The translations under genes were made by a program, and so were the position numbers. Of a stretch of 64,000 nt of DNA, positions 38,272 through 46,362 are shown piece by piece (the first letter of the stretch is position 1; each line of letters starts with the position of its first letter). The notes under the pieces were generated by a model. That model was not told the origin of the DNA and did not search any database. It saw only the letters and a list, made by a program, of their open reading frames with translations. Source of the stretch: Ruegeria profundi (GTDB taxonomy: Bacteria > Pseudomonadota > Alphaproteobacteria > Rhodobacterales > Rhodobacteraceae); contig NZ_LQBP01000008.1 of the NCBI RefSeq assembly GCF_001507545.1, forward strand, positions 1 through 64,000, in the 5' to 3' direction.

Positions 38272-39152
38272 GCAGCCTGTGTGAAGTCGGTGGTAGAATA
38301 GGCGCGGCGTTTTTCGACAATCAGGTTAGCGATGCGCAGTGTTGCCATGCCGCGCATGATCATGCTGGCGGGCAGGAAGGCCCAAGCGCTCATGGTCCAG
38401 ATCAGGGTCTGCGGGTTACTCAGCGAAATCGGGTTGGCAAAGTCGGTCAACAGCTTGATCACGGCCGGAATCAGGAACGGCAGCAGCACCCCGATTGAGA
38501 TGTTCAGGCGCCCGTCCCTTTGCAACCGGGTAACGACATCTCCGCCTTTGGTCGGGTCGAACAACGGCAGGTTAGTCCAAACGTTGAATGCGCCGTTGCC
38601 CGTGGGCCAACCACGCATTTTCACGGCGTAAGCAAAGCTTGCGATCGTCACCAACGCAGCGACATAAGCCACGCTGGCCGAAATGCGAACCAATTCGATC
38701 AGCTGCGGGCTGGCATCAGCAGGCAGAACCAGAACGACGAGGCGAACGGGTGAGTAAGGGAAATCAACTACATTAGCGACGCTCAGACCCATCGCATAGA
38801 ATGACTCGGTCAGATCAGTTGGCACATAGGCGTTTTTACAGATCAGCGTCAGGAAGGTGACCATCGACATCAGCCCGACAAAGCGCAAGCGGTTCACAGG
38901 CGGCGCGTCGCGGAATTCGATAAAGCTGGGAAAAGCCGAGTTGTATTCGGCAAACGTCAGGAAAAAGGCGAGAATCGCAAGGAAGACGACGATCTCGGTG
39001 CCGTTTGTTGACGATATGGGCAGGTACAATGCGGGGGTCAGTACCATTAAGGCGACCAATATACCCCGAATCGCCGCCCCTGTTGTGCGCGCAATCACTA
39101 TCCGAACCCTTTCCAAACCGGAATAGCCGATTCTACGCCGACTTCGTTCCAA
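38268..39152 (-). CDS. Multi-pass membrane protein of unknown function
   Basis: A 294-residue protein with about seven hydrophobic segments, at roughly residues 28-47, 53-68, 91-107, 150-176, 219-238 and 248-270, with a basic N-terminus. I do not recognise the family. It is translationally coupled (ATGA) to the secreted EEP-family enzyme, so the two may work together at the envelope. The true start may be an internal GTG, as the first 15 residues are unusually basic. The 220-base stretch upstream (to the terminator at 39398) is AT-rich and must hold the promoter. Confidence 0.6.
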   Translation of the reverse strand: MERSRRRIGYSGLERVRIVIARTTGAAIRGILVALMVLTPALYLPISSTNGTEIVVFLAILAFFLTFAEYNSAFPSFIEFRDAPPVNRLRFVGLMSMVTFLTLICKNAYVPTDLTESFYAMGLSVANVVDFPYSPVRLVVLVLPADASPQLIELVRISASVAYVAALVTIASFAYAVKMRGWPTGNGAFNVWTNLPLFDPTKGGDVVTRLQRDGRLNISIGVLLPFLIPAVIKLLTDFANPISLSNPQTLIWTMSAWAFLPASMIMRGMATLRIANLIVEKRRAYSTTDFTQAA

Positions 39153-39372
39153 CTCGTGCCCGCCGCATGTTTCGTAGACGGATGCCTCTTAAATTCCAGA
39201 CATTGGCGATAAGCGACATTTCGCTCAAGCCAAGCTTTAGAAAACACTGAGTTTTGGGCAAAAAGATGGCGCAACTGGTGCGGGATTGCATCATTTTCGA
39301 CGCAAATCCGACGTGTATCGCAACAGGATATCTATATATTGTGGTTTACTAAAACTTAACCCCAAGAATGAG

Positions 39373-39398
39373 AATGGGGCCGCCGAAGCGACCCCATT
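39373..39398 (-). terminator. Terminator of leuD with UUCG loop
   Basis: On the minus strand AATGGGG-T-CGC, loop TTCG, GCG-G-CCCCATT makes an 11-pair stem (one T:G wobble) capped by a very stable UUCG tetraloop, 30 bases past the leuD stop. A short T-rich run follows. Confidence 0.75.
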
Positions 39399-39428
39399 GG
39401 TTGAGTGTCCACAGATTCGTCCTCAGAA

Positions 39429-40034
39429 TCATACCCAGGGACGGGCTTGACTCGCGTGTTCCTCAAACTTGTCGATGTGGTGATCTTTTTCCATGGTCAG
39501 ACCGATATCGTCCAAACCGTTCAAAAGGCAGTGTTTGCGATGCGGATCGATGTCGAACTCGATCACATGCCCATCCGACGTCGTGATCTGCTGATCTTCT
39601 AGATTGACGGTCATACGGGCATTTTCACCCTTGTGCGCGTCGTCCATCAGGATCGCATGGTGTTCTTCGTTCACCACGATGGGCAGGATGCCGTTCTTGA
39701 AGCAGTTGTTGAAAAAGATGTCTGCAAAGCTGGTTGAGATCACAACCTTGATGCCAAAATCCTTGATCGCCCAAGGCGCATGTTCACGCGACGAGCCGCA
39801 GCCGAAATTGTCCCCCGCGACAAGAATGTCGGCCTCACGATACGCGGGCTTGTTCAGAACGAACTCGGGGTTTTCCTGACCGTCGTCGTGATAGCGCATC
39901 TCGTCAAACAGCACGACGCCAAGACCGGACCGTTTGATGGTTTTAAGGTGTACCTTCGGGATGATCATATCCGTGTCGATATTGATCAGCGGCATTGGGG
40001 CGGCCACCCCGTGGACTTTTTCAAACTTTTCCAT
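39429..40034 (-). CDS. leuD: 3-isopropylmalate dehydratase small subunit
   Basis: A 201-residue small (swivel-domain) subunit that joins LeuC to isomerise 2- to 3-isopropylmalate. Typical blocks: [20 protein letters not shown] split at residues about 13-32, and [15 protein letters not shown]. Two ATGs compete: I take 40034, because the AGGAGA site lies seven bases before it, whereas it would touch the ATG at 40040, and the family starts MEKFEK. Confidence 0.96.
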   Translation of the reverse strand: MEKFEKVHGVAAPMPLINIDTDMIIPKVHLKTIKRSGLGVVLFDEMRYHDDGQENPEFVLNKPAYREADILVAGDNFGCGSSREHAPWAIKDFGIKVVISTSFADIFFNNCFKNGILPIVVNEEHHAILMDDAHKGENARMTVNLEDQQITTSDGHVIEFDIDPHRKHCLLNGLDDIGLTMEKDHHIDKFEEHASQARPWV

Positions 40035-40076
40035 GTTCATTCTCCTGCGGGAGAGGGCCGCGCCCGTGCCCCGCGT

Positions 40077-40622
40077 TTAAGCTTCTTTCGCTTCCGTTAC
40101 GTCATTGGGCGCGCTTTTGATAAAGAGCGCCATGAAAACCAATCCAAACCCGTTGAACAGCATCTCGATACCCAACAAGATACCCAACAAGCTCAGCGCC
40201 AGCCCTATCGAGGCATTGGCAAGGATGTAGGCGGCCAAGGCCAGGGACAGGACACCTGAAATCAGCGTTGGCCAGTAGAATTGAGTGCCACGCATCTGGA
40301 ATGACAAAATGATGCGAGCGATTCCGCCGGCCACAAACAGGATCATGACCACAGTTGTCAGGGTCAATGTCCCCTCCAGTGGGTTATCCAGAAACGACCA
40401 GCCCAGAAACAACATCACGGCACCCATTATGAGTGACAGGATTTTGTTGCCTACACCTTCGACCGTGAAGCCGCCCACAACTTGCAGCCCGCCCGAAATC
40501 AGCAGCAACACGCCAGTTACCATTGTTACGGCGATGGATGCCACAACCGGCGCGCCCAGCACAAAAATACCAAACGCAATCGACAGCAGCCCCAACAGAA
40601 GCCATTTAATCCAGTCACTCAT
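40077..40622 (-). CDS. HdeD-family membrane protein (DUF308)
   Basis: A 181-residue protein with six hydrophobic segments in two repeats of three (at about residues 7-22, 28-48, 62-79, 86-107, 117-134, 138-165), the pattern of HdeD/DUF308 acid-resistance membrane proteins. A charged tail, SAPNDVTEAKEA, ends it. It sits between leuC and leuD on the same strand, 37 and 42 bases from them, so it is likely co-transcribed with the leucine genes; nothing known links the two functions. Confidence 0.82.
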   Translation of the reverse strand: MSDWIKWLLLGLLSIAFGIFVLGAPVVASIAVTMVTGVLLLISGGLQVVGGFTVEGVGNKILSLIMGAVMLFLGWSFLDNPLEGTLTLTTVVMILFVAGGIARIILSFQMRGTQFYWPTLISGVLSLALAAYILANASIGLALSLLGILLGIEMLFNGFGLVFMALFIKSAPNDVTEAKEA

Positions 40623-40659
40623 ATTCTTAATCCCTCAAATATCTAGATATGAGGGGACC

Positions 40660-42063
40660 TTACATCAATTCACGGACGTCTGTCAGCCGTCCTGTGATTG
40701 CCGCTGCGGCAGCCATTGCCGGGCTAAGCAGATGGGTGCGCCCACCACGCCCCTGACGGCCTTCGAAGTTGCGGTTTGACGTCGCCGCGCAGCGTTCACC
40801 CGGCTGCAACTGGTCGGGGTTCATCGCCAGACACATCGAACATCCTGCCAGACGCCATTCGAAACCGGCCTCTTTGAAGATATCGGCAAGGCCTTCTTCT
40901 TCGGCCTGCATGCGCACCAGACCCGATCCAGGAACGACCATGGCGCGCATGCCGTCCTTGATCTTTTTGCCTTTCAGGATTTCGGCAGCGGCGCGCAAAT
41001 CCTCGATCCGGCCATTCGTGCAAGACCCGATAAAGACGGTGTCGATTTCCACATCACTCAGCTTTTGACCGGCTTGCAGACCCATGTATTCGATTGAACG
41101 GCGGGCTGCGTCGACCTTGCCGCCTTCGAAGTCTTCGGGGTGTGGCACAGTTGCCGTGATCGGCAGAACATCCTCGGGGCTGGTGCCCCATGTGACGACC
41201 GGCGCGATATCCTCACCACGTATGGTAACGACCTTGTCGAAATGTGCGCCTTCGTCGGTGTAGAGTGTCTTCCACCAATCCATCGCAGCTTCCCATTGCG
41301 CACCTTTGGGGGCGTGCGGGCGGCCTTTGACATACTCAAACGTGGTCTCATCAGGCGCGATCAGGCCAGCGCGGGCGCCGCCTTCGATTGCCATGTTGCA
41401 GACGGTCATGCGGCCTTCCATCGACAGGTTGCGGATTGCTTCGCCGCAATATTCGATGACATAGCCTGTGCCGCCCGCGGTGCCGGTCTCACCGATAACG
41501 GCCAGAGTGATATCCTTGGCGGTCACGCCCGGCTGCAGTTTGCCGGTGATTTCCACCTTCATGTTCTTTGATTTCTTTTGGATCAGGGTCTGGGTTGCCA
41601 ATACATGCTCAACCTCTGACGTCCCGATACCATGGGCCAGTGCGCCAAATGCACCGTGGGTCGCGGTGTGGCTGTCGCCGCAGACAACCGTCATGCCGGG
41701 CAGGGTCCAGCCTTGTTCCGGGCCAACAATGTGCACGATGCCCTGACGGACGTCATTCACCGGGTAATAGTGAATGCCAAAATCTTTGGCGTTCTTGTCG
41801 AGAGCTTCAACCTGAATACGCGATTCAGGGTTCTCGATCCCGTTTACGCGATCCGGTGTGGTAGGAACATTGTGATCCGGCACGGCGATGGTCTTTTCCG
41901 GCGCGCGCACCGGACGGCCCGCCATGCGCAGACCTTCGAACGCCTGCGGGCTGGTGACTTCGTGCACCAGATGGCGGTCGATATACAGCAGGCAGGTGCC
42001 ATCATCGGCTTCGTGCGCGACATGGGCATCCCAGATCTTGTCATAGAGTGTTTTGGGGGACAT
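40660..42063 (-). CDS. leuC: 3-isopropylmalate dehydratase large subunit
   Basis: A 467-residue aconitase-family subunit with a [4Fe-4S] cluster. The cluster cysteines lie in FIGSCTNGR and in [13 protein letters not shown]; other blocks are [17 protein letters not shown] and [18 protein letters not shown]. The ATG at 42063 has GAGAGGA before it and starts the conserved [14 protein letters not shown]; the frame is open further upstream but that part overlaps a small separate reading frame. Confidence 0.96.
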   Translation of the reverse strand: MSPKTLYDKIWDAHVAHEADDGTCLLYIDRHLVHEVTSPQAFEGLRMAGRPVRAPEKTIAVPDHNVPTTPDRVNGIENPESRIQVEALDKNAKDFGIHYYPVNDVRQGIVHIVGPEQGWTLPGMTVVCGDSHTATHGAFGALAHGIGTSEVEHVLATQTLIQKKSKNMKVEITGKLQPGVTAKDITLAVIGETGTAGGTGYVIEYCGEAIRNLSMEGRMTVCNMAIEGGARAGLIAPDETTFEYVKGRPHAPKGAQWEAAMDWWKTLYTDEGAHFDKVVTIRGEDIAPVVTWGTSPEDVLPITATVPHPEDFEGGKVDAARRSIEYMGLQAGQKLSDVEIDTVFIGSCTNGRIEDLRAAAEILKGKKIKDGMRAMVVPGSGLVRMQAEEEGLADIFKEAGFEWRLAGCSMCLAMNPDQLQPGERCAATSNRNFEGRQGRGGRTHLLSPAMAAAAAITGRLTDVRELM

Positions 42064-42106
42064 CGGTCCTCTCCCGTATGTAATGAGAAATAGCTGGCGA
42101 GTTGGC

Positions 42107-42214
42107 TCAGGCGACAGGTAGGCGTGCCAGGACCGTGCGGGCAGCCCCAAAGAACCGCTCACGCAGGCGCGCGCGGTCTTCCAGGTTCTGGAATTGGGCC
42201 ACATTGAGTCTCAT
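42107..42214 (-). CDS. Possible 35-codon leader peptide upstream of leuC
   Basis: ATG at 42214 to TGA at 42107, 44 bases before leuC, gives a peptide starting [13 protein letters not shown] and ending VLARLPVA, rich in Arg (six or more) and with five Leu. It lacks the run of Leu codons of a classical leucine attenuator, and I see no good Shine-Dalgarno. It could still be a small protein or a translated leader. Evidence is limited to position and a protein-like amphipathic, basic sequence. Confidence 0.3.
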   Translation of the reverse strand: MRLNVAQFQNLEDRARLRERFFGAARTVLARLPVA

Positions 42215-42304
42215 GCGCACCAGATATAACGGGGTTTGCCGTCAATCAAGGTTCAATCCCGCACCGGGCTTGCATCATTTGGAAACGCTGTACAAGCTGG
42301 CAGC

Positions 42305-43657
42305 ATGGACCAAGATCTGATCCCCAGTTCGCTGTCGGACCTCTATCAGAACATGACAGCGGGTTTTTCCGTGCAATTCGAAAATCTTGTCGAGCTGATT
42401 GTCACGCCCGGCTGGCGGCAGCACCAGTTGGTCATCATTCTGGTTCTGTGGGCCGTAGCCTATGCCCTGAAACTGGTGACACAAGGCCGATGGGAAACTT
42501 GGGCGCGGGCCCGGGCCGGCTGGCCAAAATGGCGGCTGCGGATTCTTGTCCAGCTGATGCAGCGCATGACTTTGGTCTATTTCGTGGTGCTGTCTTGGGC
42601 GTTGTACCTGCTGATGCAGCAGATCACCTGGCCATCACGCAGCTACATCATCGGGGTTGTGGCGACGCTGGCAACGGCATGGCTTGCGATTGCTCTGGTT
42701 GCCCGGCTGGTGCGCAACCGGACGCTGCGGCGGATTTTCAAATGGGCCATGTGGGTCTATGCAACGTTGATCGCACTTAATCTTACGGATGATGTGGCCG
42801 AGTTTCTGGACGGTGTGGCCGTATCCATTGGTGAGCTGCACATCTCGGTCCTTGGGATCCTCAAGGCGACCCTGCTGATTGGTATCCTGCTGACTCTGGC
42901 CCGTTTAGGTACCCGCGCGGCCGAACGGGGTTTGCAGAGCAACGACGATATTTCCCCATCGATGCAGGTGCTTTTGGCCAAGGGCATCCAAGTCGTGCTT
43001 TACGGTGCTGTCTTTCTGGTTGCCATCCGCACGTTGGGCTTTGATCTGACAGGCATCGCGCTGCTGTCCGGTGCGATCGGTGTGGGGATCGGCTTTGGCC
43101 TGCAAAAGGTGGTGTCAAACCTGATCTCGGGGATCATCATCCTGATGGACCGGTCCATCAAGCCGGGTGATGTGATCTCGCTGGGCGATACGTTCGGTTG
43201 GATCAACGCGCTGGGCGCGCGGTATGTTTCGGTTGTGACGCGGGACGGGCGGGAGTACCTGATCCCGAACGAGGATTTGATTACCAATCAGGTGGTGAAC
43301 TGGTCGCATTCGGACCGGTTCGTGCGGTTGGATCTGGATTTTGGCACCAGCTATGCCGATGATCCGCATCAGGTGCGCGCAACCGCGATCCGGGCGGTCA
43401 AAGGGGTCAAGCGCGTGCTCAGCGGCGGGTCGCACGAACCGGTTTGCCACATCACAGGGTTTGGCGACAGCAGTGTCGACTATGTGCTGCGGTTCTGGAT
43501 CAGCGATCCGACCAAGGGGCTGACCAATATTCGGGGCAATGTCTACCTCGCCCTGTGGGACGCGTTCAAAGAGCAGGGTATCTCAATCCCCTTCCCACAG
43601 CGCGAGGTTCGGTTGCTGGACGACGACGCAGCCACGCAACAGGTCGCCAAAGAGTGA
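42305..43657 (+). CDS. MscS-family mechanosensitive channel
   Basis: A 450-residue inner-membrane channel, longer than E. coli MscS (286) because of extra N-terminal helices (about residues 38-55, 82-105, 112-135, 148-165). The pore helix and MscS core start near residue 235: LLSGAIGVGIGFGLQKVVSNLISG is the glycine-alanine packed pore-lining TM3 region, followed by the beta domain DRSIKPGDVISL and the NEDLITNQVVNWS segment. It would open under membrane tension to release solutes on osmotic downshock. ATG 42305 is chosen; the open frame reaches further up without a ribosome site. Confidence 0.9.
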   Translation: MDQDLIPSSLSDLYQNMTAGFSVQFENLVELIVTPGWRQHQLVIILVLWAVAYALKLVTQGRWETWARARAGWPKWRLRILVQLMQRMTLVYFVVLSWALYLLMQQITWPSRSYIIGVVATLATAWLAIALVARLVRNRTLRRIFKWAMWVYATLIALNLTDDVAEFLDGVAVSIGELHISVLGILKATLLIGILLTLARLGTRAAERGLQSNDDISPSMQVLLAKGIQVVLYGAVFLVAIRTLGFDLTGIALLSGAIGVGIGFGLQKVVSNLISGIIILMDRSIKPGDVISLGDTFGWINALGARYVSVVTRDGREYLIPNEDLITNQVVNWSHSDRFVRLDLDFGTSYADDPHQVRATAIRAVKGVKRVLSGGSHEPVCHITGFGDSSVDYVLRFWISDPTKGLTNIRGNVYLALWDAFKEQGISIPFPQREVRLLDDDAATQQVAKE

Positions 43658-43696
43658 CCCCCTGTGCCTTACGTGTCGCGGCATTTCATTGAAATG

Positions 43697-43723
43697 TTGC
43701 ATTCCTCTTGCTACCTTTATACT
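43697..43723 (+). promoter_or_regulatory. Candidate sigma-70-type promoter for rsfS
   Basis: TTGCAT (43697-43702) and TATACT (43718-43723) are good -35 and -10 boxes with a rather short 15-base spacer, in the only gap between the MscS gene and rsfS. A GC-rich stretch follows. Confidence 0.35.
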
Positions 43724-43765
43724 ACCCCGGCGCCGGGGGTTTGCGGCGCGCAGCAAAGGAGGACA

Positions 43766-43822
43766 ATGTCCTGTCTCTACATACACAGGCGGGTTTGCCT
43801 GCCGAAGACGGGGCCAGCGTGA
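43766..43822 (+). CDS. Possible 18-codon leader frame coupled to rsfS
   Basis: AAAGGAGG (43755-43762), the best ribosome binding site nearby, lies just before an ATG at 43766 that is not in the rsfS frame. That ATG opens an 18-codon frame starting MSCLYIHRRVCLPKTG, whose TGA (43820-43822) shares its A with the rsfS ATG. So either a leader peptide is translated and coupled to rsfS, or rsfS starts upstream at a rare codon such as CTG 43771. Confidence 0.35.
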   Translation: MSCLYIHRRVCLPKTGPA

Positions 43823-44181
43823 TGGCCCACTCTCAGTCAATCAGCGACAAGCTGCTTGAGCGTATCCTTTCCTCACTTTCCGATGACAAGGCCGAAGATG
43901 TCGTGCAGATCAACCTGCAAGGCAAATCATCGGTTGCGGATTACATGGTGATTGCCTCGGGTCGGTCGACCCGTCAGGTCTCGGCCATGGCGGAAAAACT
44001 GACGGATCGCATCAAGCAGGAGTTCGGCTTCACCTCGAAGGTCGAAGGCAAGGATGCCGGCGACTGGGTGCTGATCGATACGGGCGACGTGATCGTCCAT
44101 ATCTTCCGCCCCGAAGTGCGTGAATTCTACCAGCTGGAAAAGATGTGGCTGCCTCAGGGCGGCAGCGCCTCGGCCAACTGA
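43822..44181 (+). CDS. rsfS: Ribosomal silencing factor
   Basis: A 119-residue RsfS (Iojap/YbeB) protein that binds ribosomal protein uL14 and keeps subunits apart when nutrients fall. The core is DDKAEDVVQINLQGKSSVADYMVIASGRS (split across residues about 18-46) and KDAGDWVLIDTGDVIVHIF. The start is uncertain: ATG 43822 lacks a clear Shine-Dalgarno, while the same frame reads protein-like upstream (LPAEDGAS) and a strong site lies at 43755. rlmH follows at 44 bases, the usual bacterial pairing. Confidence 0.92.
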   Translation: MAHSQSISDKLLERILSSLSDDKAEDVVQINLQGKSSVADYMVIASGRSTRQVSAMAEKLTDRIKQEFGFTSKVEGKDAGDWVLIDTGDVIVHIFRPEVREFYQLEKMWLPQGGSASAN

Positions 44182-44225
44182 GGCGCTATCCCGGTCTGCA
44201 TTAACAGGCCGGTGGCGAGAGAAAT

Positions 44226-44696
44226 ATGCGTATAAGCATTTGTGCGGTCGGGCGATTGCGTGCCGGACCGGAGAAAACCCTGCTTGATGATTATCTGACC
44301 CGATTTGACAGGACCGGCCGCAGCCTGGGTCTTGGTCCCGCGCGTGTGGTCGAGGTCGAAGACAAGAAAAACACAGGCATGAGCGCCGAAGCCGCGCTGC
44401 TGCGCAAATCGCTGCCCAAAGGCGCGGTGATCTGCACGTTGGATGAACGCGGACGGGTGATGTCATCGCCGGAATTCGCCGAGAAGCTGGGCGGCTGGAG
44501 GGATGCGGGGCGGCAGGACCTTGCACTGATCATCGGCGGTGCCGACGGAATAGACCCTGATCTGCGGGCTGAGGCCGATTTTTCCATCTCCTTCGGGGCG
44601 ATGGTCTGGCCTCATATGCTCGTCCGTGTGATGCTGGCCGAACAGCTTTACCGGGCCGCAACGATATTGTCGGGTGGCCCATATCACCGGGTCTGA
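44226..44696 (+). CDS. rlmH: 23S rRNA (pseudouridine-1915-N3)-methyltransferase
   Basis: A 156-residue SPOUT methyltransferase that modifies helix 69 of 23S rRNA. The knot region has [13 protein letters not shown] and the end carries the conserved [20 protein letters not shown] followed by [13 protein letters not shown]. The length matches the family (about 155). It follows rsfS, as in many bacteria. One base separates it from the flavodoxin-like gene. Confidence 0.96.
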   Translation: MRISICAVGRLRAGPEKTLLDDYLTRFDRTGRSLGLGPARVVEVEDKKNTGMSAEAALLRKSLPKGAVICTLDERGRVMSSPEFAEKLGGWRDAGRQDLALIIGGADGIDPDLRAEADFSISFGAMVWPHMLVRVMLAEQLYRAATILSGGPYHRV

Positions 44697-44697
44697 C

Positions 44698-45183
44698 ATG
44701 GCGCAGCTTTTGATCGTTTATCATTCCCGCACTGGTGGAGCCCGGCAGATGGCCGAAGCGGCGGCTGCGGCCGGGCGGGCTGAGGCGGATGTTGTTCTGA
44801 AATTCGCAGATCAGGCCGGGCCCAAGGACTTGCTGGCTGCCGATGGCTATATCTTCTGCGCCCCGGAAAATCTGGCTGCGATTTCGGGTCTGATGAAAGA
44901 GTTTTTTGACAGATGTTATTATCCCGTGCTGGGCAGGATCGAAGGGCGCCCCTATGCCCAGATGGTTTGCGCGGGGTCTGATGGCGAGAATGCCGCGCGA
45001 CAGATCGCCCGGATTGCGGCCGGTTGGCGGCTGAAAGAGGTGCAACCGCCTCTGATCCTGTGCACCCATGCGCAAACGCCCGAGGCTATACTGGCTGAAA
45101 AGACCATCCCTAAGGATCAATTGGAAAAATGCCGTGAGATTGGTGCCGCCTTGGCTGCCGGTCTCAGCCTTGGCGTGTTTTGA
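44698..45183 (+). CDS. Flavodoxin-fold NAD(P)H oxidoreductase-like protein
   Basis: A 161-residue protein with a flavodoxin-type FMN loop, VYHSRTGGARQMA (residues about 7-19), and the second loop FCAPENLAAISGLMKEFFDR. It is of the short flavodoxin/NADPH-dependent FMN reductase group; electron partner unknown. ATG 44698 follows the rlmH stop immediately. Convergent with a small secreted protein gene; only three bases lie between the stops. Confidence 0.75.
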   Translation: MAQLLIVYHSRTGGARQMAEAAAAAGRAEADVVLKFADQAGPKDLLAADGYIFCAPENLAAISGLMKEFFDRCYYPVLGRIEGRPYAQMVCAGSDGENAARQIARIAAGWRLKEVQPPLILCTHAQTPEAILAEKTIPKDQLEKCREIGAALAAGLSLGVF

Positions 45184-45186
45184 GCG

Positions 45187-45534
45187 TCAGTTCAGATCAA
45201 CCACTGTGGTGCCGTCATTCCAGCCATCGACATTGCACCGCGCCTGTATCTGAACCTGCGTGACGCCGCCTGGGATCACAACACCACTTAATGAGCGCGT
45301 AAACGGCTGCTCAGTCTCGTGCGGGTGATGCAGCACGCGCATGCCCAACTCGTTGCCTTCCATGTCCAGAACACGCCAGCCATCGGCATAGTGATCCCAG
45401 CCTGTGTCAGGATGTCGAATTGTGACATCGAAACGCCAAGCCTCACCGTTTTGGCGGGCCGAGACGTCTTCGATCACTGCGGGATCGGCAAAGGCGGGGC
45501 TTGCCAGAATGGCGCTGAGAATCAGATAGCGCAT
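45187..45534 (-). CDS. Small secreted protein of unknown function
   Basis: A 115-residue protein with a signal peptide (MRYLILSAILASPAFAD). The mature part is beta-rich with AWRFDVTIRHPDTGWDHYADGW and FTRSLSGVVIPGGVTQVQI, a pattern conserved among Rhodobacteraceae hypothetical proteins. Function unknown; the immunoglobulin-like feel is only an impression. It starts 35 bases after the DUF599 gene on the same strand. A much longer open frame runs upstream, but it overlaps DUF599 and is not used. Confidence 0.7.
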   Translation of the reverse strand: MRYLILSAILASPAFADPAVIEDVSARQNGEAWRFDVTIRHPDTGWDHYADGWRVLDMEGNELGMRVLHHPHETEQPFTRSLSGVVIPGGVTQVQIQARCNVDGWNDGTTVVDLN

Positions 45535-45569
45535 GGACTGACGATAGGCGGCATGCTGTATCTGCGCCA

Positions 45570-46280
45570 TCATAACTTGGTGTTGGGCGGCAATTTCAGC
45601 AGCACCGAGCGTGAATGAGACGCGAATTCTCGCCGGTATAGCACTCCAAACGTCGCAACAGTTCCGATAATCAACGCGACCGGCCCTAAAATCCATGTGA
45701 CCGAGGCCAGCGCGAAATAGGTGGCGCGCAGGGCGCGATTGAAGCTGCGCGCCGCGGTCACGCATATTTCGGCGGCCTGTGCAGCACGAGGATAGGCCTG
45801 TGAGTCCTCGGGATCGTTTGGCACGGCGGCCATCATCACGGCGCAATAACCAAAAAGGCGGTGCGCCCATACATATTTCAGGAATGCGTTCGACAGGAAG
45901 ACCAGAACCACCAGTATCTTGATCTCCCACACCAGCGCAGGTGCGCTGCCGATGGCAAGGTCGCGTGCTACTCCGGCAAGGCGTTCAGTATTCCCCAACA
46001 GGGCCAGTCCGCCCCCGATCGCGATCATGGTGGTCGAGGCGAAGAATGTGCTGCCCTGCCGCATGCTGGCCACCACTTGCGCATCGAACATGCGCGGTTG
46101 ACGTGTAACCATCTCATGCATCCAGTCGCGGCGGAAATCATCCATCATCATCGCGACGGACTTCCTGTTGGGTGAGGGATTGTCGATCCGCCAGCCGATC
46201 CACTGCCAGGCACAAAGCAGCAGCAGAATGGCGGCGTAGTCGAGCGGTGAAAACACCATGGCGCGTTCGATCCAAGTCAT
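45570..46280 (-). CDS. DUF599-family membrane protein
   Basis: A 236-residue protein with four hydrophobic segments (about residues 12-30, 76-98, 115-134, 190-213) and the family blocks DDFRRDWM, MRQGSTFFASTTMI and KYVWAHRLFGYCAVMM. DUF599 is widespread in Proteobacteria and of unknown function. The 82-base gap to glcD contains a palindrome. Confidence 0.85.
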   Translation of the reverse strand: MTWIERAMVFSPLDYAAILLLLCAWQWIGWRIDNPSPNRKSVAMMMDDFRRDWMHEMVTRQPRMFDAQVVASMRQGSTFFASTTMIAIGGGLALLGNTERLAGVARDLAIGSAPALVWEIKILVVLVFLSNAFLKYVWAHRLFGYCAVMMAAVPNDPEDSQAYPRAAQAAEICVTAARSFNRALRATYFALASVTWILGPVALIIGTVATFGVLYRREFASHSRSVLLKLPPNTKL

Positions 46281-46326
46281 GGCCGTGACACTACGTTGAG
46301 ATAGGGAAACTTGCCAGACGGGTAAA

Positions 46327-46347
46327 TTGGTAATATTATTTTACCAA
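46327..46347. promoter_or_regulatory. Palindromic operator in front of the glycolate oxidase operon
   Basis: TTGGTAA-TATTATT-TTACCAA is a perfect 7-base inverted repeat around seven A/T bases that look like a -10 box, 15 bases before the glcD ATG. Glycolate operons are often governed by a GntR-type regulator (GlcC) whose relatives bind GGT...ACC palindromes; the arm spacing here is wider than in PdhR or LldR sites, so the binder is open. Confidence 0.6.
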
Positions 46348-46362
46348 ACGTGAGGGATCGCC

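Noticed and set aside
45187..45930. 247-codon frame extending the small secreted protein upstream
   Set aside because: The upstream part overlaps the DUF599 gene in another frame; the ATG at 45534 gives a proper signal peptide.
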